Below, in pieces: positions 1 through 8,700 of a stretch of 38,338 nt of DNA. Source of the stretch: Dehalococcoidia bacterium (GTDB lineage: Bacteria > Chloroflexota > Dehalococcoidia > GIF9 > UBA5629). Made by a program: the position numbers and the translations under genes. The notes below the pieces were generated by a model, which saw only the letters and a program-made list of their open reading frames with translations, was not told where the DNA came from and ran no database searches. The stretch lies in contig JAFGHL010000093.1 of the NCBI GenBank assembly GCA_016930155.1, positions 1 to 38,338 of the forward strand, written 5' to 3'. Positions within the stretch are counted from its first letter, which is position 1. The number at the start of each line of letters is the position of its first letter.

Positions 1-95
1 CCTTATAAGTTATTTGTGTTTATTACTTATATTTTGAGGTCTCTCTTACTTTTTTCAACTCCAACCGACAAAACTGTTACTGTATCCTGCAACGC

Positions 96-125
96 TTGTT
101 TTAGCCGACTGGCGGAGCGTATAAT
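96..125 (+). promoter_or_regulatory. Possible sigma70-type promoter for the DUF3795 gene
   Basis: A TATAAT hexamer at 120-125 lies 18 bases after TTGTTT (96-101). The start codon at 158 follows a purine-rich ribosome binding site, GAGGGGGTGG. The rest of 1-157 is AT-rich with no other recognisable feature. This is a motif match only. Confidence 0.35.
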
Positions 126-157
126 CAGGCACAATCAATTAGAGGGGGTGGAATATC

Positions 158-607
158 ATGGCAGTTAATAAGGAACTTGTAGCGCCCTGCGGTTTGTATT
201 GCGGAGTCTGCGGAATCCTTATAGCCACCAGGGATAATAATGAGAAATTCAAAGAGAGGCTGGCCCCGATTTACGGCGTCAAGCCCGAAGATATATTGTG
301 CGACGGCTGTCTCTCACAGCGCGTCTTCCCCTATTGTCGTACCTGCCCGATCAAGTCTTGCTGCCTTGATAAGAATATAGAGGGATGCTACCAGTGCAAC
401 GAGTTCCCCTGTCGATTCATCGATAATTTCCCGGTTCCGGTCGGCAAGAAGGTTATATTGCGAAGTGTCCCAAGATGGAAGGAACTTGGGACGGAAAAGT
501 GGATACAGGAGGAGCAGAAACGCTATAATTGTCCTCATTGCGGCGCTGCCACCTTCCGTGGAGCCAAGCGCTGCCGTAACTGCAAGGAAGCGATCGACCT
601 CGACTGA
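158..607 (+). CDS. DUF3795 cysteine-rich zinc-ribbon protein
   Basis: This 149-residue protein begins with the APCGLYCGVCG signature typical of DUF3795 proteins and carries about 17 cysteines. They come in clusters: CGLYCGVC near residue 11, CDGC near 48, CRTCPIKSCC near 60, CYQCNEFPC near 77, and a C-terminal zinc-ribbon pair (CPHC near 125, CRNC near 139). The family is common in anaerobes and has no established function; metal binding is likely. The start has a strong ribosome binding site 5 to 10 bases upstream. The next gene begins 11 bases after the stop, so they may be co-transcribed although their functions do not obviously match. Confidence 0.8.
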   Translation: MAVNKELVAPCGLYCGVCGILIATRDNNEKFKERLAPIYGVKPEDILCDGCLSQRVFPYCRTCPIKSCCLDKNIEGCYQCNEFPCRFIDNFPVPVGKKVILRSVPRWKELGTEKWIQEEQKRYNCPHCGAATFRGAKRCRNCKEAIDLD

Positions 608-618
608 AAACACCCGGT

Positions 619-1758
619 ATGTTAAGAATAACTGTAATACTGATTGTAATTATTCTGGTTGCGGCCTGTTCCGCCCCCCAGCAGCAACCGGCGCCGCAAT
701 CCCAGCCCGAACAGGTTAAGATCGGGGCCTTGCTGGGCTTGAGCGGCGATATAGCAACATCCTATGGTCAAGCGCAAAAAAAAGGAGTTGAGCTGGCCGT
801 AAGCGAGGTCAACGATAGCAATTACCTGGGCGCAGGCAAACAGCTCAAGCTGGTCATTGCAGACGCCGGACCCGGCGCAGATACGGCTTTCTCCAGCATC
901 ACTAGTTTAATAGAAACAGATAATGTCTCTGCTATCATAGGCCCGACGCTGTCTACGCAGGCTTTTAAGGCAGATCCGGTAGCCCAGAGTCACAGGATCC
1001 CCATTATCGCCATAAGCAATACAGTTCCGGGTATAACGGAAATGGGCGATTTCATATTCCGCTGCAGCCTGCCGGAATCAACCGTCATCGGAGGCACCAT
1101 CAAAGCTGCAGCCAGCCAGTTGCGCGTAGTCAAAGTCGCCTATCTCTGGGGCAAGGACGACGACTATACCATAGCCGGCTATAGAGCCTTTAAGGATGCG
1201 GTATCGAAGAACGGCCTGAAAGTGCTGGCGGATGAGACATTCAGTCGTGGAGACACAGACTTTACGCCCCAGATTGAAAGGATCATTGCGCAGAGCCCTG
1301 ACGCAATTCTCGTTTCCGCTCTGGCCAAAGAAGCTGCGGCCATCATCATACAGGCGAGGACCCTCGGCTATACCGGTATTATTATCGGCGGCAATGGCTT
1401 CAATTCAACCGACGTTATTAAACAGGCCGGTAGCTACGCGGAGGGGGTCATGGCCGGCACGGCGTGGAATATCGCCAGCATCAATACCAGGAACCTAGAA
1501 TTCATCTCCGCCTATCAGAAAGCTTATGGAATCAAGCCGGACCAGTTTGCCGCTCAGGCTTATACCGGAACCTGGCTGCTGGCCAATGCCATCCGGACCG
1601 CCGGCAGCTCCGATCCTCAGCCCATCAGGGATGCTCTGGCCGGTATATCCAATTTCACTACACCCATGGGATCTTTCAGCTTCACACAGGACAGGGAACC
1701 TGTTCATCCCGCCGTTGTGCAGATCGTAAAAAATGGCAGGTTCACCATTTTTAAGTGA
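619..1758 (+). CDS. ABC transporter substrate-binding lipoprotein, branched-chain amino acid (LivJ-like) family
   Basis: This 379-residue protein has a short hydrophobic signal ending in VAAC, so it is a lipoprotein with Cys17 as the lipid-bearing residue. The mature part is a Peripla_BP_6/LivJ-type bilobed binding protein: KIGALLGLSGDIATSYGQ at the N terminus, AIIGPTLSTQAF and RIPIIAISNT in the first lobe, and SPDAILVSALAKEAAAIIIQAR followed by GIIIGGNGFNS in the second. Length fits the family. No permease or ATPase of the Liv type is nearby, so it is an orphan or acts with components outside the window. The ligand cannot be read from the sequence; the family binds amino acids, amides, urea and aromatic acids. 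Confidence 0.85.
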   Translation: MLRITVILIVIILVAACSAPQQQPAPQSQPEQVKIGALLGLSGDIATSYGQAQKKGVELAVSEVNDSNYLGAGKQLKLVIADAGPGADTAFSSITSLIETDNVSAIIGPTLSTQAFKADPVAQSHRIPIIAISNTVPGITEMGDFIFRCSLPESTVIGGTIKAAASQLRVVKVAYLWGKDDDYTIAGYRAFKDAVSKNGLKVLADETFSRGDTDFTPQIERIIAQSPDAILVSALAKEAAAIIIQARTLGYTGIIIGGNGFNSTDVIKQAGSYAEGVMAGTAWNIASINTRNLEFISAYQKAYGIKPDQFAAQAYTGTWLLANAIRTAGSSDPQPIRDALAGISNFTTPMGSFSFTQDREPVHPAVVQIVKNGRFTIFK

Positions 1759-1805
1759 CGCGATCTCACAGGGATTCCAGGCGATATCATCAACTGCGAG
1801 GCCTG

Positions 1806-1814
1806 TGCTATAAT
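1806..1814 (+). promoter_or_regulatory. Extended -10 element just upstream of the DUF47 gene
   Basis: TGCTATAAT is an extended -10 motif whose last base is only 11 bases before the ATG at 1826. A transcript from it would have almost no leader, and no Shine-Dalgarno sequence is visible before the ATG. No convincing -35 was found. Confidence 0.35.
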
Positions 1815-1825
1815 CGCTCTGTAAA

Positions 1826-2458
1826 ATGTTTAAATTAAACCTGATGCCCCGAGGGGACAAGTTCTTCGACCTCTTCGAGGTCAGTACAAAGAACATGGTC
1901 AAAGCAGCCGAAAGTCTTAAGGACCTGATATATACCTGGGATTGCATTGAACAGAAACTGGAAGAGATGGATAGAATCGAACATCAGGGCGATACCATAA
2001 CCCACGAGATCATGTTCCAGCTCAACCGTTCGTTTATAACACCTTTCGACAGGGAGGATATCGGCATGCTGGCGCACTCTCTGGACGATGTCACCGACCT
2101 TATCCAGGCAACCGCCGACACCATGGTACTTTATAAGGTCAGGGAACCCGGCAAACGGGCGCGTGAGCTTGCAGATATCCTGGTCCAGATTACTACAGAG
2201 GTGGAAAACGTGATGCCCAGCCTCAGGCGCCATACAGCCAACCTCGAGAAAATCTTGAACAGCTGCGTGGAGATAAACAGGCTGGAAAACGTAGCGGACA
2301 AGATCTATCGCACGGCGCTTAAGGAGTTGTTTGAGGATTCCAACGACATCACGGATATCATTAAATGGCGAGAAATATACGAACATATGGAAAGCGCCAC
2401 CGATATGTGTGAGGATGTCGCCAACGTGCTGGAAGGCGTAGCCCTGAAACACGCTTGA
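1826..2458 (+). CDS. DUF47 / PhoU-like phosphate transport regulator
   Basis: This 210-residue, mostly helical protein matches the DUF47 (TIGR00153, PhoU-like) family: MPRGDKFFDLFEVSTKNMVKAAESLKDL at the start, then the family pattern EHQGDTITHEIMFQLNRSFITPFDREDIGMLAHSLDDVTD. The C-terminal half holds the second three-helix repeat with WREIYEHMESATDMCEDVANVLEGV. Members usually sit beside a Pit-type phosphate permease and are thought to modulate it. No such permease is here, so the partner is elsewhere. The ATG at 1826 fits the family N terminus, although there is no ribosome binding site (see the extended -10 element at 1806). Confidence 0.85.
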   Translation: MFKLNLMPRGDKFFDLFEVSTKNMVKAAESLKDLIYTWDCIEQKLEEMDRIEHQGDTITHEIMFQLNRSFITPFDREDIGMLAHSLDDVTDLIQATADTMVLYKVREPGKRARELADILVQITTEVENVMPSLRRHTANLEKILNSCVEINRLENVADKIYRTALKELFEDSNDITDIIKWREIYEHMESATDMCEDVANVLEGVALKHA

Positions 2459-2521
2459 ATGCCCGGCCGGCTTACACCTGTCGGCGTGATGATACACAGC
2501 TTCACAAAAGGACGATGAAAT

Positions 2522-3094
2522 ATGGCCATTAAAGAGATGGTTTATAAAAACCGCAGCTACCGCCGCTTTTATCAGGACGCGGAGGTCTCAATTGACACGC
2601 TTAGAGAGCTCGTTGATCTGGGGAGGATGTCCGCCTCCGCCATGAACCTGCAACCGCTCAAATATATTTTGTCCAACTACCATGCCAGGAATACCGCCAT
2701 CTTCGCAAATATCGGGTGGGCGGCATATCTAAAGGACTGGGAAGGCCCTCCCGAGGGGGAGAGGCCTGCGGCGTATATTATCATGCTGGGAGATACGGAG
2801 ATCAGTAAAAATGTGGTATGGGATCACGGCATCGCCGCTCAAAGTATCCTGCTCGGCGCCACGGAAAGAGGGCTGGGCGGCTGCATGATTGCCACCATAC
2901 GGAAGAGCGACCTGGCAAAGGCGCTCGATATCAGCTCACGTTACGAGATACTGCTTGTTATCGCCATCGGGAAACCAAAGGAGCAGGTCGTGATTAATCT
3001 CCTGGATCCAAATGGAGATGTGAAATACTGGCGAGACAGCCAGGCTGTACATCACGTGCCCAAACGCTCGTTGCAGGACATCATCATCGGATAG
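2522..3094 (+). CDS. Nitroreductase family flavoprotein
   Basis: This 190-residue protein has the nitroreductase fold: the N-terminal KNRSYRRFYQDAEVSIDTLRELVDLGRMSASAMNLQPLKYIL binds FMN phosphate and sets the dimer interface. A later segment, GIAAQSILLGATERGLGGCMIATIRKSDLAKALDI, is the second flavin-binding region. Such proteins bind FMN and reduce nitro, quinone or related substrates with NAD(P)H. The actual substrate cannot be told. It stands alone on the plus strand and converges with the anti-sigma-type gene, leaving 23 bases between the stops and no visible terminator hairpin. Confidence 0.85.
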   Translation: MAIKEMVYKNRSYRRFYQDAEVSIDTLRELVDLGRMSASAMNLQPLKYILSNYHARNTAIFANIGWAAYLKDWEGPPEGERPAAYIIMLGDTEISKNVVWDHGIAAQSILLGATERGLGGCMIATIRKSDLAKALDISSRYEILLVIAIGKPKEQVVINLLDPNGDVKYWRDSQAVHHVPKRSLQDIIIG

Positions 3095-3117
3095 GCAGGC
3101 TGTGCAAATATAACGGC

Positions 3118-3534
3118 TTAAACGGAAGTCCTCTTTACCAGCAGCAAGCGGTTGCCTTCCCCCTCGCTGTAACCGTAGTCAACCCGGTCCATCATCTTTT
3201 TCATCATATATATGCCCAGGCCGCCCGCTTTGCGTTCCTTGAGCGCGCTGTCCACCTCAGGCAGCGGAACGGAGCCGGGATCGAATTTAGCACCGTGATC
3301 CCTGATAGTAATGATAATGTCGGCGCCGTTTAGTTCACATGAGATCTGAAAAAAACCGCCCCTCCCGCCGTAAGCATGCTTCACCACGTTGGTACTGGCT
3401 TCATCAACAGCTGTCTCAAAGGGAAAAATATATTTGTCCAGTTTCCGCTGCTGCAACCAGTTAACCACAAAGTCTACAATCGCCGGTATGTCTTTGAGAA
3501 TTGCACTCTCCAAAGTGAGTGTATCTTCATTCAT
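3118..3534 (-). CDS. RsbW-like anti-sigma factor / serine-protein kinase ATPase
   Basis: This is a single HATPase_c_2 domain of about 138 residues. The N box is ETAVDEASTNVVKHAYGG, the G1 box is ITIRDHGAKFDP, and the G2 region is ERKAGGLGIYMMKKMMD followed by a YGYSEGEGNRLLLVK end. Family members bind and phosphorylate anti-sigma antagonists and control stress sigma factors or phosphatases. The frame is open to 3561 through an ATT codon; I prefer the ATG at 3534. No STAS antagonist or sigma factor is adjacent, although an RsbRD_N-like protein lies far away at 24 kb. The CDF gene lies upstream on the same strand and may be co-transcribed. Confidence 0.8.
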   Translation of the reverse strand: MNEDTLTLESAILKDIPAIVDFVVNWLQQRKLDKYIFPFETAVDEASTNVVKHAYGGRGGFFQISCELNGADIIITIRDHGAKFDPGSVPLPEVDSALKERKAGGLGIYMMKKMMDRVDYGYSEGEGNRLLLVKRTSV

Positions 3535-3590
3535 GTCTGCTGCCCGTTGTTGATCGATCAATATTATTTGCCTGTAATCCGACTATCTTT

Positions 3591-4508
3591 TTATGCCACA
3601 GCCGCTGTCGCGGGTGAGATAACAATTTCGCTGCCGTTGATCTTGCTTTCCAGACTCGATTTGATGGAGTCGATCACCTTCTGAACTTCGGACATTTTTC
3701 TATCGCCGTCGAACTCCAGAAAGATCTCAACGTAAACATTCGCTCCGGAACGTCTTGAACGTATCCCGTGAATAGCCTCGTATTCGTCAAAATAATGCGC
3801 CAGTTCCCTGAGTATAACGATCTGAAGCGACTCTTCCAGGGCACGGTCCAGCAGATCGTAGACAGACATGGTGCTGATGTTGTATATGGATTGGACGATA
3901 AAAAGCCCGATGATAATAGAGGCCAGCGGGTCAACGTAGGTTACCCACGGCTGATCATAGAATACGGCGCTCATGGACAGTGATATAATAACCAGCACCG
4001 ACGCGATGGTTTTAGAGCGGTACATCCGCCAGAGCGACTCCAGTACCGGTGAATATTCCTCTTTGGTCAGGTGGTAATCGTGCCGCCAAAGCCAGACGCT
4101 GGTCAACAGCGCCACGGCCGAGAACACGATGGCAAGGTCAACACCACCCGCATGCAGTTCCACCGGATGTTGAAACCTTTCGATCGTATGTCCGATCACA
4201 ATTATCAGTGATATAACAAGTACGACCGCCACAATAAGGCCTGAGACGCTTTCAAGCTTACCGTACCCATAGTTATACCCCTCTGTTCGGCCGCGGTTGA
4301 CCTTCCGGATGCTCAGGTAGGATAAAAATACAGCGGTGACCAGCCCGATATTCTTAAGAATCTCCGACTCAAGGGTTACCGAATTGGCTATAATTGCGGC
4401 AATTATGCCGGTGACAAGCCCGAATATCCCAAGTAGCAGGCCGAGAAGGATGGATTTTTCCTTGGCTTTACTATGGTCAGTTGGCTTTGTTCCTTTATCG
4501 TTCGACAT
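3591..4508 (-). CDS. Cation diffusion facilitator (CDF) family protein, metal site apparently degenerate
   Basis: The 305-residue protein has the CDF layout: an N-terminal tail, six hydrophobic segments (about residues 18-205) and a cytoplasmic ferredoxin-like tail (about 215-300). The loop NYGYGKLESVSGL matches the CDF signature RxxxGYGKxE. However, TM2 reads NSVTLESEILKNIGLV where transporters normally have a D/H-x3-D metal pair. TM5 reads MYRSKTIASVLVI where HxxxD is expected. Thus most ligands of the zinc/iron transport site seem to be missing. It may use another site, move another ion, or act as a sensor. Family assignment is good; transport activity is uncertain. Confidence 0.8.
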   Translation of the reverse strand: MSNDKGTKPTDHSKAKEKSILLGLLLGIFGLVTGIIAAIIANSVTLESEILKNIGLVTAVFLSYLSIRKVNRGRTEGYNYGYGKLESVSGLIVAVVLVISLIIVIGHTIERFQHPVELHAGGVDLAIVFSAVALLTSVWLWRHDYHLTKEEYSPVLESLWRMYRSKTIASVLVIISLSMSAVFYDQPWVTYVDPLASIIIGLFIVQSIYNISTMSVYDLLDRALEESLQIVILRELAHYFDEYEAIHGIRSRRSGANVYVEIFLEFDGDRKMSEVQKVIDSIKSSLESKINGSEIVISPATAAVA

Positions 4509-4595
4509 TAATTCCCTTCGAAATTCCCATAGTCAATATAAGCCTGATTATTTTGGCATGATTTGATTTATTATTCAAAGAATAACACCACCATA

Positions 4596-4624
4596 TTCCC
4601 AAAACTACAAAGGGGCGCTATAAT
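4596..4624 (+). promoter_or_regulatory. Possible promoter for the lipoprotein series
   Basis: TATAAT at 4619-4624 is preceded, 17 bases upstream, by the weak -35-like TTCCCA (4596-4601). It lies in the 157-base gap between the divergent CDF gene and the lipoprotein at 4666. The rest of that gap holds nothing recognisable. Confidence 0.3.
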
Positions 4625-4665
4625 GGAGCTAATATATCCGGATAACAAACCTTATACAATTCGCT

Positions 4666-5385
4666 ATGTTTTTTGAGCTGGAACGGCGGCACATCTCACC
4701 GGCAATATCGATACTTATACTTACGTTGATATTGATAGGTACCTCCTGCACGGTGGATGAATTACCGCAACCGGTAGACAACTTAGCTAATTCTCCGGTC
4801 GCCGATAGCAGTATTACCTGTATTATACTTGACATCTCGTCTTTCGTTGCACAACCTAAGACTATAATAGAGGGCGAGCAGACAGTCCTTTCCTGGAAAA
4901 CAGTCGCCGCTACTTCTCTGTCCATTGATCCGGGTATTGGAAATATCAGCGTCGACACCCAAAGTATCACCGTAACACCGAAAGCAACCACGCTATATAC
5001 ATTAAGGGCGTCCGACGGATGCTATGAGGTATCTCAAAAATTTCTGGTAATCGTCAAGACAGCGGACGGAGAGATCGTCTGGCCCGCCGGCCCCTCTGAA
5101 AATGTTAAAGCCGAGCAGTTATACGAAGGCTGGAGCCATTACCCGAACAACTATGTTGAATGGACGATACTGGATCGCAATAAAGATACAGCCTCAGATA
5201 CGTATACCTGCTGGCACCAGGGACGTGTCATCAACAAGCACGAAGAATGGATGATGACGGAGGTAACGGTCAGCGGCAAAGTGGTGGCGCGCACCATTGC
5301 ACCTTCTGAGCAGGTGATTTATGTCACTAGCATGGACTGTCTGCTGTTGCCGGAACTGAAGTGGAAGTGGAAGGCCGGCCAGTAG
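4666..5385 (+). CDS. Predicted lipoprotein with an Ig-like domain, unknown function
   Basis: This 239-residue protein starts with a charged tail, then a hydrophobic segment ending in GTSC, giving a lipobox with Cys28. Residues about 55-135 look like an immunoglobulin-like beta sandwich: AQPKTIIEGEQTVLSWKTVAATSLSIDP, then SVDTQSITVTPKATTLYTLRASDG, a pattern common in bacterial surface proteins. The C-terminal half (about 145-239) is aromatic-rich, with EGWSHYPNNYVEWTILD and CWHQGRVINKHEEWMM, and I do not recognise it. No ribosome binding site is clear before the ATG. It heads a run of three lipoprotein genes. Confidence 0.7.
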   Translation: MFFELERRHISPAISILILTLILIGTSCTVDELPQPVDNLANSPVADSSITCIILDISSFVAQPKTIIEGEQTVLSWKTVAATSLSIDPGIGNISVDTQSITVTPKATTLYTLRASDGCYEVSQKFLVIVKTADGEIVWPAGPSENVKAEQLYEGWSHYPNNYVEWTILDRNKDTASDTYTCWHQGRVINKHEEWMMTEVTVSGKVVARTIAPSEQVIYVTSMDCLLLPELKWKWKAGQ

Positions 5386-5431
5386 TCTCCCACCAGGCCG
5401 TATTTATACATTAGGATGTTGGATTAGTCTT

Positions 5432-6805
5432 ATGAACAGCATGTGGAATAGAATAGCCGTTATCGTACTTTTAATCTGTATCTCGACACTCTCCATGTCC
5501 TGCTTTATTTTCGAACGTGCCAGCGATCATTATAAGGCGGGAAATGAATTATACAGCCAGAATGAGTGGGATAAGGCGATCGAAGCGTATACAAAGGCCA
5601 TCAGCATGGATTCAAACCAACCCTTCTTTTACATCAACAGGGCTTTAACTTATAACCAGATAGGTGAGTATGATCTTGCTATCGCGGATTGCACCAGGGC
5701 AATAAACAAGAAGAGCAACATCTCATTAGCCTACACCACGCGCGCCTCCGCCTATAACGAAAAAGGCCAGTATCAACTGGCGCTGGCCGATTCACTGAAG
5801 GCCATTGAGTTGAATCCCAAGATCGCCCTGGGCTATATCAATAAGGGCTGGGCGCTTTATGGTCTGGGAGAGTTCAGGGCGTCCATACTTGCGTGCACCG
5901 ACGGCATCGCCGCAGAGCCCACCAGGGCAATGGCTTATATATTCAGGGCCATGAACTACAACGAGATGGGCAACTACGAAAACGCCCTGGATGACTGCAA
6001 CAAGGCTATTGAAATCGATCCCACGCTGCCGCTGGCGTATGTAAATCGCGCCTGGGTGTATAACCAGACCGCTGTTTATGAAAAGGCCATAGAGGACTGC
6101 AACACGGCGATAAGTTTGGATCCAAGGATCGCGACAGCTTATGTAAACCATGCCTGGGCGCAGACGGCCAGGGGCAACTACGACCTGGCCATAGATGATT
6201 GCAATAACGCCATCAGGCTCAATCCCAACCTGCCGCAGGCATACACACAGCGCGCCTGGGCCTACTTCGAGAAATACCCTTACGATTTCTCCAAAGACTG
6301 GTGGCAGATGGGCATGGACGACTGCAACAAGGCGATCGAACTGAACCCTAAATCAGCGCTGGCTTATAACATGCGGGCACGCGGATATATTTTAAAGGAA
6401 GAATACCGCCTCGCCATCGCCGATGCCACCAAAGCTATGGACCTGAGCTCGGAGTTTGCCCTGCCTGATATAACGCGCGCCTGGGCCTTCAACGATCTTC
6501 ACCTCTGGGATCTGGCCATCGAAGACTGCAACTTTGCTATCGCAAAGAATCCCAAGCTGTCAGCGGCCTGGGCCAACCGCGCCTGGGCTTACAACGGCAA
6601 GGGCATGTACGATAAAGCACTGTCCGATATAAACGAGGCCATCCGGCTTCAATATGATTTCGCCTGGGCCTATTTTACGCGGGCTATTATTCACAAGAAC
6701 CTGCATAATTACGAGCAGACCAAATCCGATATAGAACTATGCCTTCAATATACAACCGACGTCAAGCTTATTGAGGCAGCCAGAGCGCTTTCCGCTACAC
6801 TTTGA
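5432..6805 (+). CDS. TPR-repeat lipoprotein
   Basis: This 457-residue protein has a signal peptide ending in SMSC (Cys24 lipobox). It is followed by about eleven to twelve tetratricopeptide repeats of 34 residues with the usual pattern (A.Y..RA..Y...G.Y..AI.DC..AI.L.P). Each repeat is unusually uniform, with 'AYVNRAWVYNQ'-like and 'DLAIDDCNNAI'-like cores, which points to recent repeat expansion. One repeat near residue 285 carries an insert (EKYPYDFSKDWWQMGMDDC). TPR solenoids bind other proteins, so this is a surface scaffold. The stop overlaps the open frame of the next gene, so the two are probably translated from one message. Confidence 0.85.
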   Translation: MNSMWNRIAVIVLLICISTLSMSCFIFERASDHYKAGNELYSQNEWDKAIEAYTKAISMDSNQPFFYINRALTYNQIGEYDLAIADCTRAINKKSNISLAYTTRASAYNEKGQYQLALADSLKAIELNPKIALGYINKGWALYGLGEFRASILACTDGIAAEPTRAMAYIFRAMNYNEMGNYENALDDCNKAIEIDPTLPLAYVNRAWVYNQTAVYEKAIEDCNTAISLDPRIATAYVNHAWAQTARGNYDLAIDDCNNAIRLNPNLPQAYTQRAWAYFEKYPYDFSKDWWQMGMDDCNKAIELNPKSALAYNMRARGYILKEEYRLAIADATKAMDLSSEFALPDITRAWAFNDLHLWDLAIEDCNFAIAKNPKLSAAWANRAWAYNGKGMYDKALSDINEAIRLQYDFAWAYFTRAIIHKNLHNYEQTKSDIELCLQYTTDVKLIEAARALSATL

Positions 6806-6837
6806 CTTATCACGCATCAAGGTCTTATCATAACAAC

Positions 6838-8676
6838 ATGAACTCACCGGGAATACGTTTGGTCAACCTTTTCTTATGTCTGGCCCTGCTCTTTTCCATA
6901 GGATGCGCCACTTCTCCTGCCACGCCTGACGTGGTACCGGCTACATCTCAGCCAATCCCGGCAGCGCATGAGAGAAAACTGCAGACTCCGCCATTCGAAG
7001 GCGGCAGCGCCATCATTTTCATACTCGATCAGGTCGATGATGATAAATACATTGATGCAGTTTATGAGATCATCCGTATATTCGCGGAAAACAACGCGTC
7101 CCTTGATGTCGCCGTGAAACCCCCCGACAAGAATTTCGGCCTGAATGAAAGCACCATGGAACTGACCTATTTTTCAGATGCCGGTATCATCGATACCAGC
7201 ATCGACGGCCATTACCTTAACTGGCTGAAGCCTATGGCATCATTGACAGGTGATGAATACAAAAATTTTACAGCCAACCTTGTGTTGACTCGTGATCAGG
7301 TTAACTACATTTTCGGTTCGGCGGTTTTCTCCTGCCTGCTGCCTGCCGCGGCTATTAACGAGGCCAACTACAGCGCATTGCAGGAGAGCGGCTGCAAGGT
7401 CATCGCATACAGCGGTTCGGATGCCCTCAAGCCTTCAATCAAACCGGTCAACTGGTCGGGGCAGGTTGATACCGGGGGATTATACCTTATACCCGTGGTT
7501 GGCCAGGCCGACCTCTCGCAGCAGTCCGACACATCCAACGCATTGTACAATGCGGTCAAACAACACACTACTGCACACGGAGTGGCCGTCATAGAATTGC
7601 CCGTCACGTCGGTATTGGACGAGAATAACAAGACCGACCCCGCAAAACTATTGCAGTTATCCGCCCTGATCAAGTCATACCAGGAGTTCGGAGACATCAC
7701 CACGCTTAAGAGCTGGTACGAATTCATCACCGGCTGCCCGCTGGATTCGGTGGGTTTAAAGCGGCCTCTTCCGCCTTACAACGGCGGACCTGTGATTATA
7801 TTCAGGCTGGACGACGTCGCCAAAGGCTACCGGGAAGAGGTGGTGCAGGAAATAATCAAGGTATTTGAGCGCAATGGCGTGCCGCTGGATTGCGGTGTCG
7901 TATCCAATGTGGACGGCACCGAGTCATACGAGATTCCGTGGCTGAAGCAATATGTTGATGATAACATCGTGGGTATCAGCGTTCACGGCTACGACTGGAC
8001 CTATTATCAACTGGATATAACCCAGAATTACCTGAAGTACCTTGAGGATAATCCCTGCATAGATGTATACGCCGCCAGGGCGGAGGCGGAAAAGGCCAAG
8101 ATTACCTACGAAGAACTCAAATATAAACTGCTGCAGGCGCGCTGCAAATATCTGAAATATTTCGGAGTCAATCCTATATCCTTCACCGTCCCGACGGACT
8201 ACTTTGACGAACTCGGATACATGGCAATACAGGACGCCGGCTATAAAGTATTCTCAGTTCATCGATCAGTTGAACCCTGTCCCTCGGTGAAACCTGTCGA
8301 TTATAACTGTCACGTGGATCTGGAAAAGGGCATGTACCGCATCCCCACCGGGTCCGACCTGTGCGACTGGTACAACTGCCAGTGGACTGATGTTGTTAAC
8401 CTGGACAAGCCCATGCAGCAGAAGGACTACTGCATTTATGTAGACGCGTGGGGAGAATCACAGGAATACAACGACTTTGCTATCACAGTGTGCACCGGCA
8501 TGAACGCTTTAGGCGTAGGTGTAATCAGCCTCCATCCTGATTGCTTTGTCGATAAGTACGGCAAGCCCGATCTGGACAAGCTGCGAAAAGTGGAAACAAT
8601 CGTGAAGTGGTTTAAATCCTTCGCAACGATAATGACCTTCGAGCAGTGGTACCGCTATCACACGGGCGATAAATAG
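6838..8676 (+). CDS. Lipoprotein with two tandem polysaccharide-deacetylase-like (DUF2334-type) domains
   Basis: I start this at ATG 6838 because MNSPGIRLVNLFLCLALLFSIGC then forms a clean lipobox with Cys23; the frame is also open from a TTG at 6802. The 612 residues contain two similar halves. The first begins PPFEGGSAIIFILDQVDD (about 51) and the second PPYNGGPVIIFRLDDVAKG (about 312). Each is followed by a matching EII.(V/I)F..N...LD segment. The second copy keeps the Asp pair (D325-D326) and a histidine, H383, in SVHGYDW, as expected for the metal site of this fold. The first copy has D64-Q65 and looks catalytically dead. A role in glycan trimming is plausible but unproven. Confidence 0.7.
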   Translation: MNSPGIRLVNLFLCLALLFSIGCATSPATPDVVPATSQPIPAAHERKLQTPPFEGGSAIIFILDQVDDDKYIDAVYEIIRIFAENNASLDVAVKPPDKNFGLNESTMELTYFSDAGIIDTSIDGHYLNWLKPMASLTGDEYKNFTANLVLTRDQVNYIFGSAVFSCLLPAAAINEANYSALQESGCKVIAYSGSDALKPSIKPVNWSGQVDTGGLYLIPVVGQADLSQQSDTSNALYNAVKQHTTAHGVAVIELPVTSVLDENNKTDPAKLLQLSALIKSYQEFGDITTLKSWYEFITGCPLDSVGLKRPLPPYNGGPVIIFRLDDVAKGYREEVVQEIIKVFERNGVPLDCGVVSNVDGTESYEIPWLKQYVDDNIVGISVHGYDWTYYQLDITQNYLKYLEDNPCIDVYAARAEAEKAKITYEELKYKLLQARCKYLKYFGVNPISFTVPTDYFDELGYMAIQDAGYKVFSVHRSVEPCPSVKPVDYNCHVDLEKGMYRIPTGSDLCDWYNCQWTDVVNLDKPMQQKDYCIYVDAWGESQEYNDFAITVCTGMNALGVGVISLHPDCFVDKYGKPDLDKLRKVETIVKWFKSFATIMTFEQWYRYHTGDK

Positions 8677-8700
8677 CCTCTACTGCAATATCAGCGATTG

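Noticed and set aside
4652-4658. TTATACA half-site resembling one arm of the shared operator, upstream of the lipoprotein at 4666
   Set aside because: There is no opposite arm at the right spacing, so a seven-base match in AT-rich DNA is expected by chance.
5520-6720. Regular repeats at about 100-base spacing, considered as a CRISPR or tandem DNA repeat
   Set aside because: The periodicity comes from 34-residue TPR units in an intact reading frame; the DNA units are not identical and there are no spacers.
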